Assembly (NCBI GenBank): GCA_036924855.1
Contig: JBAGRP010000001.1
Location: 6,932,001 to 6,996,000 of the forward strand
DNA from: Nitrobacteraceae bacterium AZCC 2146
GTDB taxonomy: Bacteria > Pseudomonadota > Alphaproteobacteria > Rhizobiales > Xanthobacteraceae
Length of the DNA stretch: 64,000 bases
Direction: 5' to 3'
Of this stretch, positions 16,865-25,468 are shown piece after piece (the stretch's first letter is position 1; each line of letters opens with the position of its first letter). The position numbers and the translations under genes are program-made. The notes under the pieces were generated by a model. It worked only from the letters and a program-made list of their open reading frames with translations, was not told the DNA's origin and did not search any database.

Positions 16865-18520
16865 ATGGACACGGCTCCCGACGCCCCTCCCGACGACATA
16901 GCCGCTCTGAAAGAGGCGTTGGCGACCGAGCGCGCGAAGACGCTGGATATTGCGGCGGAGCTCGCGGTCGCCCATGCGAAGGCATCGGAAGACAGCGCGC
17001 TGATTGCCCAGCAAAAATTACGGATCGCCAAGCTCGAGCGCCAGATCTACGGACAGCGGTCAGAGCGTTCGTCTCGGCTGATCGACCAGTTGGCGCTGAC
17101 GTTCGAAGAGCTGGAAGCCAACGCCACCGAAGACGAGCTTGCGGCCGAGAGAGCCGTCGCCAGGACGACAATTGTACGCGGATTTACGCGCACGCGCCCC
17201 GAACGCAATACGTTCCCCGATCATCTTCCCCGCCAGCGCGTGGTGATCGATCCGCCAACGGCGTGTGAATGCTGCGGCGGCAATCGCTTGCGCAAGCTCG
17301 GCGAAGACGTGACCCGGACGCTGGAATCGGTGCCGCGCCAGTGGAAAGTGGTCGAGACGGTGCGCGAAAAGTTCACCTGCCGGGATTGCGAGAAAATCAG
17401 CCAAGCGCCGGCGCCGTTCCATGTGATTGCGCGGGGCTGGGCGGGACCGAGCCTGCTCGCGATGGTTCTGTACGAGAAGTTCGGCCAGCATCAGCCGTTG
17501 AACCGTCAGGCCGAGCGCTATGCCCTTGAAGGCGTGCCGATCAGCCTCTCGACCATGGCCGACGCCGTAGGGGCGTGCTGCACGGTGTTAGAGCCGCTGT
17601 CGCGGCTCTTGGAAGCCCACGTCATGGCAGCCGAACGCCTCCATGGCGACGACACCACCGTGCCCGTGCTCGCCTTGGGCAAGTGCGATGTCGCTCGATG
17701 CTGGGTCTATGTGAAGGACGACCGCCCCTTCGGCGGCTCAGATCCGCCGGCGGCGATGTTTTATTACTCGCGCGATCGAAGTGGTGAGCATCCGCAGGCG
17801 CATCTGGCCAAATACACCGGGATCCTCCAGGCCGACGCCTTCGGCGGATACATCAAGCTCTACGAGCCCGAGCGAAGTCCTGGGCTTATCAGGGAAGCGG
17901 CCTGTTGGGTCCATGCCCGGCGCCCGTTCTTCGCCATGGCGGATCTTGAGGAGAACGCGCGGCGCAAAGCGGCCGGAAAGAAGGAGATCGTCATCTCGCC
18001 CGTCGCCATGGAGATTGTGCGCCGCATCGACGCTCTGTTCGAGATCGAGCGCTCTATCAAAGGCCAAAACGCCGACCAACGAAAGGTTGTTCGCCAGGCG
18101 CAGAGCGCGCCGCTCGTCGCCGATCTGGAAGCCTATATGCGCGAGCAATGCGCCAAGCTCTCCCGCGGTCACGATCTGGCCAAGGCCATGAACTACATGT
18201 TCAAGCGCTGGGCCTCCTTCACACGCTTCCTCGACGATGGCCGCGTCTGCCTCTCGAACAATGCCGCCGAAAGAGCGCTGCGCGGCATCGCATTGGGCAG
18301 AAAGTCGTGGTTATTCTGTGGGTCCGACCGCGGAGGGCGCCGAGCCGCCGCCATGTATAGCCTCATCGTCTCTGCCAAGATGAACGACGTCGACCCTCAG
18401 GCCTGGCTCGCCGATGTACTCGCTCGCATCGCCACCCACCCCGCCCACAGGCTCGATGAGCTGCTGCCCTGGAACTGGAAGACTGCGCAACAGCAAGGCC
18501 TTGCGGCGCAGGCGGCTTGA
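16865..18520 (+). CDS. tnpC: IS66 transposase TnpC (DDE)
   Basis: The 551-residue transposase has an N-terminal coiled-coil leucine-zipper region (about 15-75), a zinc-binding segment with CECCGG and FTCRDCEK, a DDE catalytic core (HGDDTTVPVL; LQADAFGGY; an insertion-rich C-terminal part) and the family end motif SNNAAERALRGIALGRKSWL followed by GSDRGGRRAA. The length and motifs are complete, so the element may still be mobile. The stop overlaps the next frame by one base. Confidence 0.93.
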   Translation: MDTAPDAPPDDIAALKEALATERAKTLDIAAELAVAHAKASEDSALIAQQKLRIAKLERQIYGQRSERSSRLIDQLALTFEELEANATEDELAAERAVARTTIVRGFTRTRPERNTFPDHLPRQRVVIDPPTACECCGGNRLRKLGEDVTRTLESVPRQWKVVETVREKFTCRDCEKISQAPAPFHVIARGWAGPSLLAMVLYEKFGQHQPLNRQAERYALEGVPISLSTMADAVGACCTVLEPLSRLLEAHVMAAERLHGDDTTVPVLALGKCDVARCWVYVKDDRPFGGSDPPAAMFYYSRDRSGEHPQAHLAKYTGILQADAFGGYIKLYEPERSPGLIREAACWVHARRPFFAMADLEENARRKAAGKKEIVISPVAMEIVRRIDALFEIERSIKGQNADQRKVVRQAQSAPLVADLEAYMREQCAKLSRGHDLAKAMNYMFKRWASFTRFLDDGRVCLSNNAAERALRGIALGRKSWLFCGSDRGGRRAAAMYSLIVSAKMNDVDPQAWLADVLARIATHPAHRLDELLPWNWKTAQQQGLAAQAA

Positions 18521-18813
18521 TGGGGCACGTCAACAAAGTCAGCCACGTGTTCACTCTCAGCCATGTCGCTGAGATGCTCGGTGAAGACGAGGAATGGCTG
18601 TTCGAGGTCGCCGAAGAAATGGACACCGAGGATGGCCAGCTATGGGTCGTCGGCGTCGGTGAAGACGGGGTGATGGCGTTCACCGATGACGGGATCGAGA
18701 ACCTCAAAGAGCTGATCGCAATCCACAAGGACACCCCCAGCATCATCGAAGAACGCCGCCAAGCGCTCGCTGCGATGATGAAGCCGAAGACCGAAGAGCC
18801 CGACGAGATCTAA
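18520..18813 (+). CDS. Small acidic protein carried downstream of IS66 tnpC
   Basis: The 97-residue acidic protein starts at ATG 18520, which shares one base with the tnpC stop (TGATG), so it is probably translated with tnpC. It contains HVAEMLGEDEEWLFEVAEEM and a predicted helical C-terminus. I do not recognise a characterised family. Its coupling to tnpC and its position inside the presumed right end make it a passenger or accessory protein of the element. The first half is vaguely like a small helix-turn-helix/DNA-binding module, but this is not secure. Confidence 0.6.
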   Translation: MGHVNKVSHVFTLSHVAEMLGEDEEWLFEVAEEMDTEDGQLWVVGVGEDGVMAFTDDGIENLKELIAIHKDTPSIIEERRQALAAMMKPKTEEPDEI

Positions 18814-19068
18814 CCGCTAACCGGATAGATCAGCGCGCTTGCGGCCTACAGCGCATGGTTACCCTGCAACTGGCGCTATATCGATATTTACGGCGTTTCA
18901 TCGAAGATCGTGAAGCGGGGCGCAACCCGCGCGCCATCGCCCCGATCCTCATAGGACAACTTTTGATAGCAATTTGCCTCCTTGGGCTCATGGCGTCGTG
19001 ATAGTCGCTGTATTGCTGCAGCTGCGGTTCGACCGGCCACGCTCGGATTGGCGGCCGCCGAACTACCG
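18814..19068. other. Right end of IS66 and spacer, no gene
   Basis: This stretch holds the presumed right inverted repeat (about 18871-18892) and a spacer up to the end of the minus-strand GntR gene. A GC-rich hairpin-forming segment (GGGGCGCAA...ATCGCCCC) lies near 18918-18943 and could act as a terminator. No coding frame with family features is seen. Confidence 0.4.
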
Positions 19069-19785
19069 TCAGGACGGCGCGGAGCCGCTCAATCTTTTCA
19101 GACTGCCGTCCAGCACCAAGCGAACCGATCGACGGGCACGCCGTGCATCTTTCGCGGCAATCGCTTCATAGATATCAATATGCTCCTTATAGGCGGCGTT
19201 TTCGGTCTCCGGCCGTTTCGCCGAATTGGCCCGCGCCAGCGCGATCGCCTCGTGAAGATGAGGTTGAAGGAACTCCATAAAGCCGACGATCAGAGGATTC
19301 CGCGTCGCCTCCGCGATCGCCCGATGAAATGCGAGGTCGGCCGCAAGTGCCTCAGCGAACGGCTTTCGGGCCGGCTCCATGACCTTCAAATACCGGGCCA
19401 TCAGGTTGAGATCGCGAGTCGTCCGACGCTCTGCGGCAAGGCTCGCTGCCTGAACCTCGACACCCATCCGCAATTCAAAGATATCAGTCAGCGAAAGTTG
19501 CGTCCCGCTTCCCAGGGCCAGCCGAAATGGCCGCGCTTTGGTATCGTTGGGCACAAAAACGCCCTTGCCTTGCCGCGATGCCACCAGACCGTCGGCCTTC
19601 AGTCGCGACAGCGCTTCCCGAACCACCGTTATACTGACGCCGAATTGCTGACCCAGTTCCTTACCGGGAGGCAATTGCCCCCCGGGGGCATACTTTCCGC
19701 TGACAATGTCGTCGCGCAAGGTCGCGGTGATCCGGTCCGTCAGATTGTTGGGGGAAACGGTATGAAGAAGTCGCTCTGGCGCCAT
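19069..19785 (-). CDS. GntR/FadR-family regulator of the UbiD operon
   Basis: The 238-residue protein has an N-terminal winged helix (FGVSITVVREALSRLKADGL) and a C-terminal FCD domain (IFELRMGVEVQAASLAAERR, ADLAFHRAIAEATRNP) with His residues placed as in metal- and carboxylate-binding members. It is transcribed away from the UbiD operon across a 230-bp intergenic region that contains the dyad CTTATATTATAAG. The geometry suggests autoregulation and repression of operon B, relieved by the aromatic acid or its product. Effector identity is unknown. Confidence 0.88.
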   Translation of the reverse strand: MAPERLLHTVSPNNLTDRITATLRDDIVSGKYAPGGQLPPGKELGQQFGVSITVVREALSRLKADGLVASRQGKGVFVPNDTKARPFRLALGSGTQLSLTDIFELRMGVEVQAASLAAERRTTRDLNLMARYLKVMEPARKPFAEALAADLAFHRAIAEATRNPLIVGFMEFLQPHLHEAIALARANSAKRPETENAAYKEHIDIYEAIAAKDARRARRSVRLVLDGSLKRLSGSAPS

Positions 19786-19963
19786 AACGATTCGTTCCTT
19801 AAGTAGCCCGCGCAGCTTGCCATAGCTGGCCGAAATCCGACGGTTCGTTCGCGATCATCGATGCAGCAACCAACACAATTGACGCACTTACTGCCTTCGC
19901 GATGAGCAACGCGCCTGTCAATCTATGGGCAGCGTGCCGCTAATCCCGTCTTGTTGGTCCTAA

Positions 19964-19976
19964 CTTATATTATAAG
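19964..19976. promoter_or_regulatory. Palindromic GntR-type operator before ubiD
   Basis: CTTATATTATAAG is a perfect dyad with one central base, lying 40 bases before the UbiD start and 178 bases from the divergent GntR start. AT-rich dyads of this form are typical FCD-regulator sites. The surrounding TTATATTATAAG also resembles a -10 region, so binding could block the promoter directly. Confidence 0.6.
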
Positions 19977-20015
19977 CTGATAACCGTAAAGCGAAGGGCG
20001 TGCCGGGAGACGACG

Positions 20016-21407
20016 TTGACGATAGACAATCAGAGCTTGCGCGGATTTCTCGCGACCACGGAGAAAATCTTTCCGGATGAGATTTTGAGGATTCGTGAGC
20101 CGGTGAGCCGCGAGCTAGAGATGACTTCCGTCGTCTTCGAGCTCGACCGTATCGGCAGAAGCCCAGTTGTCATCTTTGAGAATGTTGCTAGTTCCAAGAT
20201 GCCTGTGGTGACGAACATTGCCGGAAGCCGAAAGCTGCTGGCGCATTGTCTCGGCGTCGAGGCGCAGAATCTTCCCACCGCCTTTCGCGAACGATGTCAG
20301 AATTATATTCCATGCGAGGTCGTGGCCAAGGGAGCCTGGGATGACGTCGTCATGGAAGGTGACCAGGTTGACCTCACGCAGTTGCCGATTCCGTTCCAGT
20401 TCGCCGTAGATGCCGCGCCCTATATCACGGCTGGGCAGATCAGCGCGCGCGACCCGGAGACGGGCGTCGATACCACCGGCTTTCATCGGCTGATGCTCAG
20501 AGGCAAGAACCGGCTGGGAATATCGCTTCATTCGCGGCGGCGCATGTACGAATTTCATCGGCGTGCCGAGGCGCGTGGTGAATCGCTGCCGGCCGCAATC
20601 GTGATCGGAACCCATCCGCTGCACTACATGGGGTCGATGGTCTATGCCTATCCGCCACATGTCAGGAAGTATGAAATCATCGGCGGTCTGTTCGGCGAGC
20701 CCTATCGTTTGGCGCGTTGCGGGGTCGGCGATATAGAGGTGCCCGCGGGCGCAGAAATCGTTATCGAGGGTGAGATTCTCGCCGGCGTGCACGAACCGGA
20801 AGGGCCGTTCGGCGAGTTCACTGGATACGCCTCATATCGCAGCACCCAGAACGTCTTCGTCGCGCACCGGGTTCGGATGCGACGCGACGCGTTCTTTCAC
20901 AGCGTCGTATCGGGCATGTCCCGCGATCACATCCTGATGTCGTGCATCACCCGCGAAGGCGAGATATTGAACGCACTTCGCCGCAACCTGCCTAACGTCA
21001 AGGCGGTGCATGTCCCGCACAAGACGTGCGGTGCATTTCTGGCGATCGTCTCGATGAAGAAGATCGCCGAAGGCGAGCCGAAAATGGCGATGCTGACCGC
21101 GCTCGGGACCGAGCTCTATACCAAACACGTCATCGTGGTGGATGACGACGTTGATATTTTCGATATGGAGGACGTGATGTGGGCCGTTGCGACCCGCGTC
21201 CGCGCCGAAAAGGACATCTTCCTCGTCCCCGGCGTTAAGTCGGCCATTATCGATCCGACATCCGATCCGAAGACCTTCACGGTGACGAAGATGGGGATCG
21301 ATGCGACGGCGCCTCTCGACGAGGGATTTGCCGAACGTCTCACGATCTCGGATGAACAACGCGCACGAGCGCGGGCGATCCTGTTCGGGGCCGGCGTGGC
21401 CACCTAG
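20016..21407 (+). CDS. UbiD-family prenylated-FMN-dependent decarboxylase
   Basis: The 463-residue protein spans the UbiD fold, with the N-terminal RGFLATTEK segment, a prFMN/metal-binding middle region and the EGPFGEFTGY motif at about 262-270, whose two Glu residues form part of the catalytic Glu-Arg-Glu set. The family reversibly decarboxylates aromatic or alpha,beta-unsaturated acids. The start is TTG 20016 with GGGAG about 9 bases upstream; no ATG fits the conserved N-terminus. It is the first gene of an operon with its own ABC importer and a UbiX cofactor synthase, pointing to catabolism of an imported acid rather than ubiquinone synthesis. Confidence 0.9.
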   Translation: MTIDNQSLRGFLATTEKIFPDEILRIREPVSRELEMTSVVFELDRIGRSPVVIFENVASSKMPVVTNIAGSRKLLAHCLGVEAQNLPTAFRERCQNYIPCEVVAKGAWDDVVMEGDQVDLTQLPIPFQFAVDAAPYITAGQISARDPETGVDTTGFHRLMLRGKNRLGISLHSRRRMYEFHRRAEARGESLPAAIVIGTHPLHYMGSMVYAYPPHVRKYEIIGGLFGEPYRLARCGVGDIEVPAGAEIVIEGEILAGVHEPEGPFGEFTGYASYRSTQNVFVAHRVRMRRDAFFHSVVSGMSRDHILMSCITREGEILNALRRNLPNVKAVHVPHKTCGAFLAIVSMKKIAEGEPKMAMLTALGTELYTKHVIVVDDDVDIFDMEDVMWAVATRVRAEKDIFLVPGVKSAIIDPTSDPKTFTVTKMGIDATAPLDEGFAERLTISDEQRARARAILFGAGVAT

Positions 21408-21466
21408 TCAAACATGCAGTTGCAGACCGACCCGAATTTGCCGTCCACCCGCCTCAGGAGAGCAAC

Positions 21467-22489
21467 ATGAAACTACGACGCAGTCTCGCTTTGATTTCCA
21501 TGTTGGCGCTGGCGGCAATTGCAGCGCCACAAGGCGCCAGCGCCCAGACCAAGGTCCGCTTCACGCTGGACTGGATTCCCGGCGCGACGCACAGCGCGTT
21601 TTTCGTCGCGTTGCAGAAGGGCTACTACAAGGCAGAGGGTCTGGATGTCAGCATCGACCGTGGCAAGGGCTCCGCCGAAGTCGTGCGTCAACTGGCATCC
21701 GACACCTACGACATGGGCTTTCCCGACATCAACGTCGTGATGGACTTCAACTCGAAAAATCCGGGGCAGGCGTTTCCCGTCTTGATGAGCGGCTACGAAG
21801 AGGCGCCGGCGGCGATCATCTTTCTGAAGTCGAGCGGCATCACCGAGCCGAAGCAGCTAAATGGCAAGAAACTGGGATCGGCCGCGAATGATTCGACGTT
21901 CAAGCTGTTGCCGGTCTTTGCAAGCCAGACCGGCGTCGATCTCGCGTCGATGCAGATCCAGAATATCGAGCCGAGCCTGCGAGAGGTTCTGCTGGCGCAA
22001 GGCAAGGTCGATGCCATCCCCGGACAGGTGTTCAATTCGCTGCTGGAGCTGCAGGCGAAGGGCGTTAAGGCGTCCGATATTGGCTACTTCATGTACAAGG
22101 ACTACGGCCTCGAACTCTACGGAAATTCAGTTGCCGCCTCGCCGCGTTTCCTTAAAGAGCATCCCGACGCCGTGAAGGGCTTCTTGCGCGCAACGATCAA
22201 GGGCCTGAAGGACGTCGCACAAGATCCTGAGCTGGGCGTCAAGGCTGCACTGGCCTTCGAGCCTCTGCTGAATGCAGACATCGAGCGCGAGCGGCTTCGT
22301 GTCGCTATGAGCTGCTGCATCGTCACCGACAATGTCCGCAAAAATGGCTTCGGCGATGTCGATCCGGAGCGGCTACGCAAGGTGATTGGGATCATCGCCA
22401 AGGCCTACAATCTGCCCCGGCAGCCATCGGTGGCGGAGGTGTTCGACGCGTCGTTCCTGCCGCCACTGCAAGACCGCATCATTAAGTAG
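21467..22489 (+). CDS. ABC transporter substrate-binding protein (NMT1/ThiY-like)
   Basis: The 340-residue protein has a Sec signal peptide (MKLRR, a hydrophobic core, then ASAQ at about residue 27). The mature part starts TKVRFTLDWIPGATHSAFF, like the THI5/NMT1 and taurine-type binding proteins, and continues KGYYKAEGLDVSI. AGGAGAG lies upstream of the ATG. It should bind the acid that UbiD decarboxylates or a precursor, handing it to the permease and ATPase encoded next. It follows ubiD by 59 bases. It is only distantly similar to the operon A binding protein. Confidence 0.88.
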   Translation: MKLRRSLALISMLALAAIAAPQGASAQTKVRFTLDWIPGATHSAFFVALQKGYYKAEGLDVSIDRGKGSAEVVRQLASDTYDMGFPDINVVMDFNSKNPGQAFPVLMSGYEEAPAAIIFLKSSGITEPKQLNGKKLGSAANDSTFKLLPVFASQTGVDLASMQIQNIEPSLREVLLAQGKVDAIPGQVFNSLLELQAKGVKASDIGYFMYKDYGLELYGNSVAASPRFLKEHPDAVKGFLRATIKGLKDVAQDPELGVKAALAFEPLLNADIERERLRVAMSCCIVTDNVRKNGFGDVDPERLRKVIGIIAKAYNLPRQPSVAEVFDASFLPPLQDRIIK

Positions 22490-22527
22490 CTTCGAACCGT
22501 CGGAACGCGCCAGCAGGATCCTTGGCA

Positions 22528-23328
22528 ATGACGTTTATTGAGTTGACCGACGTCGATCTGGTCTATGGATCTTCCAAAGGGAAGGCGGCCAGCGAGGATA
22601 CGCTGGCGGTGTGCTCTGCCAGCCTTCGCATCGCTGACGGCGAATTCGTCGCAATCGTGGGGCCGAGTGGCTGCGGCAAGTCGACTCTGCTCAAGCTCGT
22701 CGCCGGCCTCGCAAAACCAAGCCGCGGCGGCGTTCGGGTCGGTGGCGAAGAGGTGCTGCACCCGCTGAAGACCGTCGGCATGGCATTCCAGAACGCGACC
22801 TTGCTGCCCTGGCGGAATATTCGCGACAACGTGATGCTGCCGCTCGAAATCGTCGAGCCGCATCGCAGTCGGCAGAAGCTTGACTACGAGAAAAACCGAG
22901 ACCGTGCCCAAAGCCTGCTGGCCAAGGTTGGATTGTCAGGCTTTGCCGATCGAATGCCCTGGCAACTGTCGGGTGGCATGCAGCAGCGCGCCCAGCTTTG
23001 CCGCGCCCTGATCCACGAGCCTTCGATCCTGCTGCTCGATGAGCCATTTGCCGCGCTCGATGCGTTTACGCGAGAGGAGTTGTGGGGCGTCTTGCAGGAA
23101 TTGTGGTCATCCCGGAAGTGCACGATCATCCTCGTGACGCACGAACTGCGCGAAGCTGCGTTCCTCGCGGACACTGTTCACGTCATGAGCTCAAGGCCGG
23201 GTCGTGTCGTTCAGAGCCGTTCGGTCGATTTGCCGCGACCGCGAACGCTTGATTCGACGTTCGAGCCGGAATTTGTCGAGCTGGTGCAGGATCTTCGGCG
23301 CCACATTCGTCCGGAGAAGACATCGTGA
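22528..23328 (+). CDS. ABC transporter ATP-binding protein of the UbiD operon
   Basis: The ATPase has Walker A GPSGCGKST, Q-loop FQNATLLPWRN, signature LSGGMQQRAQLCRAL, Walker B ILLLDEPFAALDAF and H-loop THELREAAFLADT. It belongs to the nitrate/sulfonate/taurine class. ATG 22528 is chosen, with AGGA at 22514-22517; the TTG at 22522 is an alternative adding two residues. The last codons overlap the GTG start of the permease gene (GTGA). It energises import through the adjacent permease. Confidence 0.9.
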   Translation: MTFIELTDVDLVYGSSKGKAASEDTLAVCSASLRIADGEFVAIVGPSGCGKSTLLKLVAGLAKPSRGGVRVGGEEVLHPLKTVGMAFQNATLLPWRNIRDNVMLPLEIVEPHRSRQKLDYEKNRDRAQSLLAKVGLSGFADRMPWQLSGGMQQRAQLCRALIHEPSILLLDEPFAALDAFTREELWGVLQELWSSRKCTIILVTHELREAAFLADTVHVMSSRPGRVVQSRSVDLPRPRTLDSTFEPEFVELVQDLRRHIRPEKTS

Positions 23329-24110
23329 GCGGCAATGCGCTTGAGCGCATAGCCCCTTGGTGCGCCGCTGCGGTGTTTGTCGCTGTGTGGTGGATTGTCG
23401 TCGCCGCCTTTGGCATTAAGAGTTTCGTGTTGCCGACACCATGGGAAACCGTGGTGGCGCTGTTTAATTACCGTTACGCGTTGCTGACCAACGGTCTAGC
23501 GACGTTAGCAACGACGTTACTCGGTTTCGCCCTGGCGGTGGTGTTCGGGGTGGCCATGGGCATTGTCGTCGGCTCGTCCAGGCTGGCCTACAGCGCGCTG
23601 TATCCGCTTTTAGTCGGCTTCAACAGCGTCCCCAAGGCCGCTCTCGTACCGGTCTTTGTCATCTGGTTCGGCGCCGGCACCGTGCCTGCGGTAGTCACAG
23701 CGTTTATGTTGTCATTCTTTCCGATCGTGGCCAACATTGCCACGGCGTTTGCGACGATCGAGCCCGAACTGCTGGAAGTGATGCGATCGCTCGGCGCCTC
23801 GCAGCGGGACATGACGGTCAAGATCGGAATCCCGCGCTCGCTTCCATTTTTCTTCGCATCGTTGAAAATCGCCATCACGCTCGCCTTCGTCGGCTCCGTG
23901 ATTGCGGAGATCGTTGCCGGCAACTCTGGAATCGGAAATGTCATGCTGATCGCGAGTTCGAGCTTCAACGTGCCGCTGGTTTTCGCGGCGCTGATTGTTG
24001 TCGGCGTGATGGGCGTCGGGATGTATGCGATTTTCGATTTGGCCGAACGGCGGATGACCGGTTGGTCTGTCCGGGGTGCCGGCCTGATGCAGCAGGCCGG
24101 TGGCGGCTAA
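23325..24110 (+). CDS. ABC transporter permease of the UbiD operon
   Basis: This 261-residue inner-membrane permease has about six membrane segments and the EAA coupling loop (LLEVMRSLGASQRDMTVKIG, about 147-166). The GTG start overlaps the ATPase stop, so synthesis of the two subunits is coupled. It is the SsuC/TauC type, as in operon A, but the sequences differ clearly, so this is not a recent duplication. UbiX follows after 66 bases in the same direction. Confidence 0.88.
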   Translation: MSGNALERIAPWCAAAVFVAVWWIVVAAFGIKSFVLPTPWETVVALFNYRYALLTNGLATLATTLLGFALAVVFGVAMGIVVGSSRLAYSALYPLLVGFNSVPKAALVPVFVIWFGAGTVPAVVTAFMLSFFPIVANIATAFATIEPELLEVMRSLGASQRDMTVKIGIPRSLPFFFASLKIAITLAFVGSVIAEIVAGNSGIGNVMLIASSSFNVPLVFAALIVVGVMGVGMYAIFDLAERRMTGWSVRGAGLMQQAGGG

Positions 24111-24176
24111 GCATCTCATGGTTAAGGAAAAGGGCTCATCGCAAGGCGGTCGGTTCATCAGAGTAGACGAAAGCAC

Positions 24177-24764
24177 ATGGCTGTACAAAGACTGATTGTC
24201 GGCATTACAGGGGCGTCGGGGGCTGTGTACGGCCAGACAGCCCTGAAAGCGTTGCGTCTCGCGGGCGTCGAGACTCATCTCGTCATCTCGCGTTCCGGCC
24301 AGATCACGATCGCGCATGAATTGAAGATCAAGGTATCGGACCTGTCAGCGCTCGCCGATGTGACCTATAGGGTGGACGATATCGGCGCAGCGATATCGAG
24401 TGGCTCGTTCCCCACCGTGGGAATGCTCGTTGCGCCCTGTTCAATCAGGACCTTGGCGGAGATCGCCTGCGGCGTGACGTCGAGCCTGCTGACGCGGGCG
24501 GCGGACGTTGTGCTCAAGGAGCGGCGTCGGCTCGTGCTGATGGTTCGCGAAACGCCGTTTCATCTCGGCCACCTGCGGTCGATGACCCAGGTGACGGAAA
24601 TGGGCGCGATTGTAATGCCGCCGGTGCCGGCGTTCTACACATGCCCCACCACGATCGAGGATATTGTCAATCATTCGGTGGGGCGCGCCCTCGATCTGTT
24701 TGGCCTGAAGAACGATCTGGTGCCACGTTGGGGCGAAACGATCGGCATTGGATCGCCGCGCTGA
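24177..24764 (+). CDS. ubiX: UbiX-family flavin prenyltransferase
   Basis: The 195-residue protein starts MAVQRLIVGITGASGAVYG, the nucleotide-binding loop of UbiX/Pad1. It continues with SSGSFPTVGMLVAPCSIRTL, which includes the phosphate/prenyl-binding serine, then RRRLVLMVRETPFHLGHLRS and the C-terminal PPVPAFYTCPTTIEDIVNH. All are standard for enzymes that attach dimethylallyl phosphate to FMN, giving the prenylated FMN that UbiD needs. Its place at the end of the UbiD operon strongly supports a dedicated cofactor supply. The gene symbol reflects family; it need not be the ubiquinone-pathway copy. Confidence 0.92.
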   Translation: MAVQRLIVGITGASGAVYGQTALKALRLAGVETHLVISRSGQITIAHELKIKVSDLSALADVTYRVDDIGAAISSGSFPTVGMLVAPCSIRTLAEIACGVTSSLLTRAADVVLKERRRLVLMVRETPFHLGHLRSMTQVTEMGAIVMPPVPAFYTCPTTIEDIVNHSVGRALDLFGLKNDLVPRWGETIGIGSPR

Positions 24765-24904
24765 ACGGATTGATCTACTTCGAAGATGCTTAGCCGCCAA
24801 GATTTTGTAGCAGTTTCGACCGCATACGCCCTTGAAAGGCGCCGGTTTTTGAGGATGCGGTCCCGCGGCGGCGTTTTGGTCGTATGGTCCTCTCGTCCCT
24901 CGAA

Positions 24905-25047
24905 CTCCGTGAGCGCTGGCCTGTAACTGAATCTCTTGACCGCGATATCCCTTGTCGACATGGATGCGCTGGGCTTCGACGCCGGTCAGCTTTTGCAGAT
25001 CGGCGATGATCGGCCCCAGCGTGTGGCCGTCATACGGCTGCTGGCGC
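24905..25047 (-). pseudogene. Transposase fragment (IS5/IS1182-type DDE)
   Basis: The minus strand encodes QQPYDGHTLGPIIADLQKLT followed by GVEAQRIHVDKGYRG, a well-known block around the second catalytic Asp of a rhizobial IS5-like transposase. Only about 45 residues are recognisable; the frame then runs into unrelated sequence on both sides. The surrounding 24765-25291 shows no other gene. It is a remnant marking the left edge of the 25-28 kb graveyard. Confidence 0.7.
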
Positions 25048-25291
25048 GGATCGTCCCTTGTAAAGCAGGAAAATTACAGAGCTTCGGTCGCAGCCAAGGC
25101 GTGAGCCTGGCGGACCTGAGGTCGTCGCAAGTGCAGTCGGTCGAAGGAGGGTATGGCGCAACAGTCGGCGAGACGGGGCCGGAAGAACCAGATGAACCCA
25201 TCGTGCCTGGAGCACTTATTTATGATTTGGTTCCGGTCCGCGAACTCCCATACGGGCCCGCAGCTCCATCGCTGCATCAGAGGCCGGACAG

Positions 25292-25387
25292 ATGGCAGCA
25301 TCCGACTACGTGCCAATCTTCTTCAAAAACCGCTTGCACTTGGCGGGGCATCCACAGATGAGTTCACGGCCTAGCCAAATGGTTTAG
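25292..25387 (+). CDS. Very small conserved-looking protein (31 residues)
   Basis: ATG 25292 opens a 31-residue frame containing DYVPIFFKNRLHLAGHPQMS. I recall this string, with a Pro-Gln-Met ending, as the start of a small uncharacterised protein found in many rhizobial genomes and plasmids. Here the frame stops soon after (SSRPSQMV), so it may be truncated. There is no known function. A database search with this peptide would quickly confirm or refute the family. Confidence 0.45.
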   Translation: MAASDYVPIFFKNRLHLAGHPQMSSRPSQMV

Positions 25388-25468
25388 GTACCTTCGCGGC
25401 GCCGGTGCCGATATTTCCGGTTCGATACCGATCGGTGTAATCCTCGTGGAAATGGAGATTAGTGATTC

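Larger units (their letters stand above)
15854..18892 (+). mobile_element. IS66-family insertion sequence with tnpA, tnpB, tnpC and an accessory frame
   Basis: Three genes in the order tnpA-tnpB-tnpC identify the family, and a fourth small frame follows tnpC. Candidate inverted ends are GTACATCGAAATAGCG at 15854 and GTAAATATCGATATAGCG read inward from about 18892; they align with a 2-base gap. I could not find a clear 8-bp target duplication, so the boundaries are tentative to within tens of bases. The element lies between the GntR gene of operon A and the GntR gene of operon B, and interrupts no recognisable gene. Confidence 0.75.

Noticed and set aside
15854..18892. TnpB of IS66 as an RNA-guided nuclease (OMEGA) system
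   Set aside because: The name is shared but the 115-residue IS66 protein has no RuvC or zinc-finger motif; no omega RNA or IS200/IS605 gene is near.
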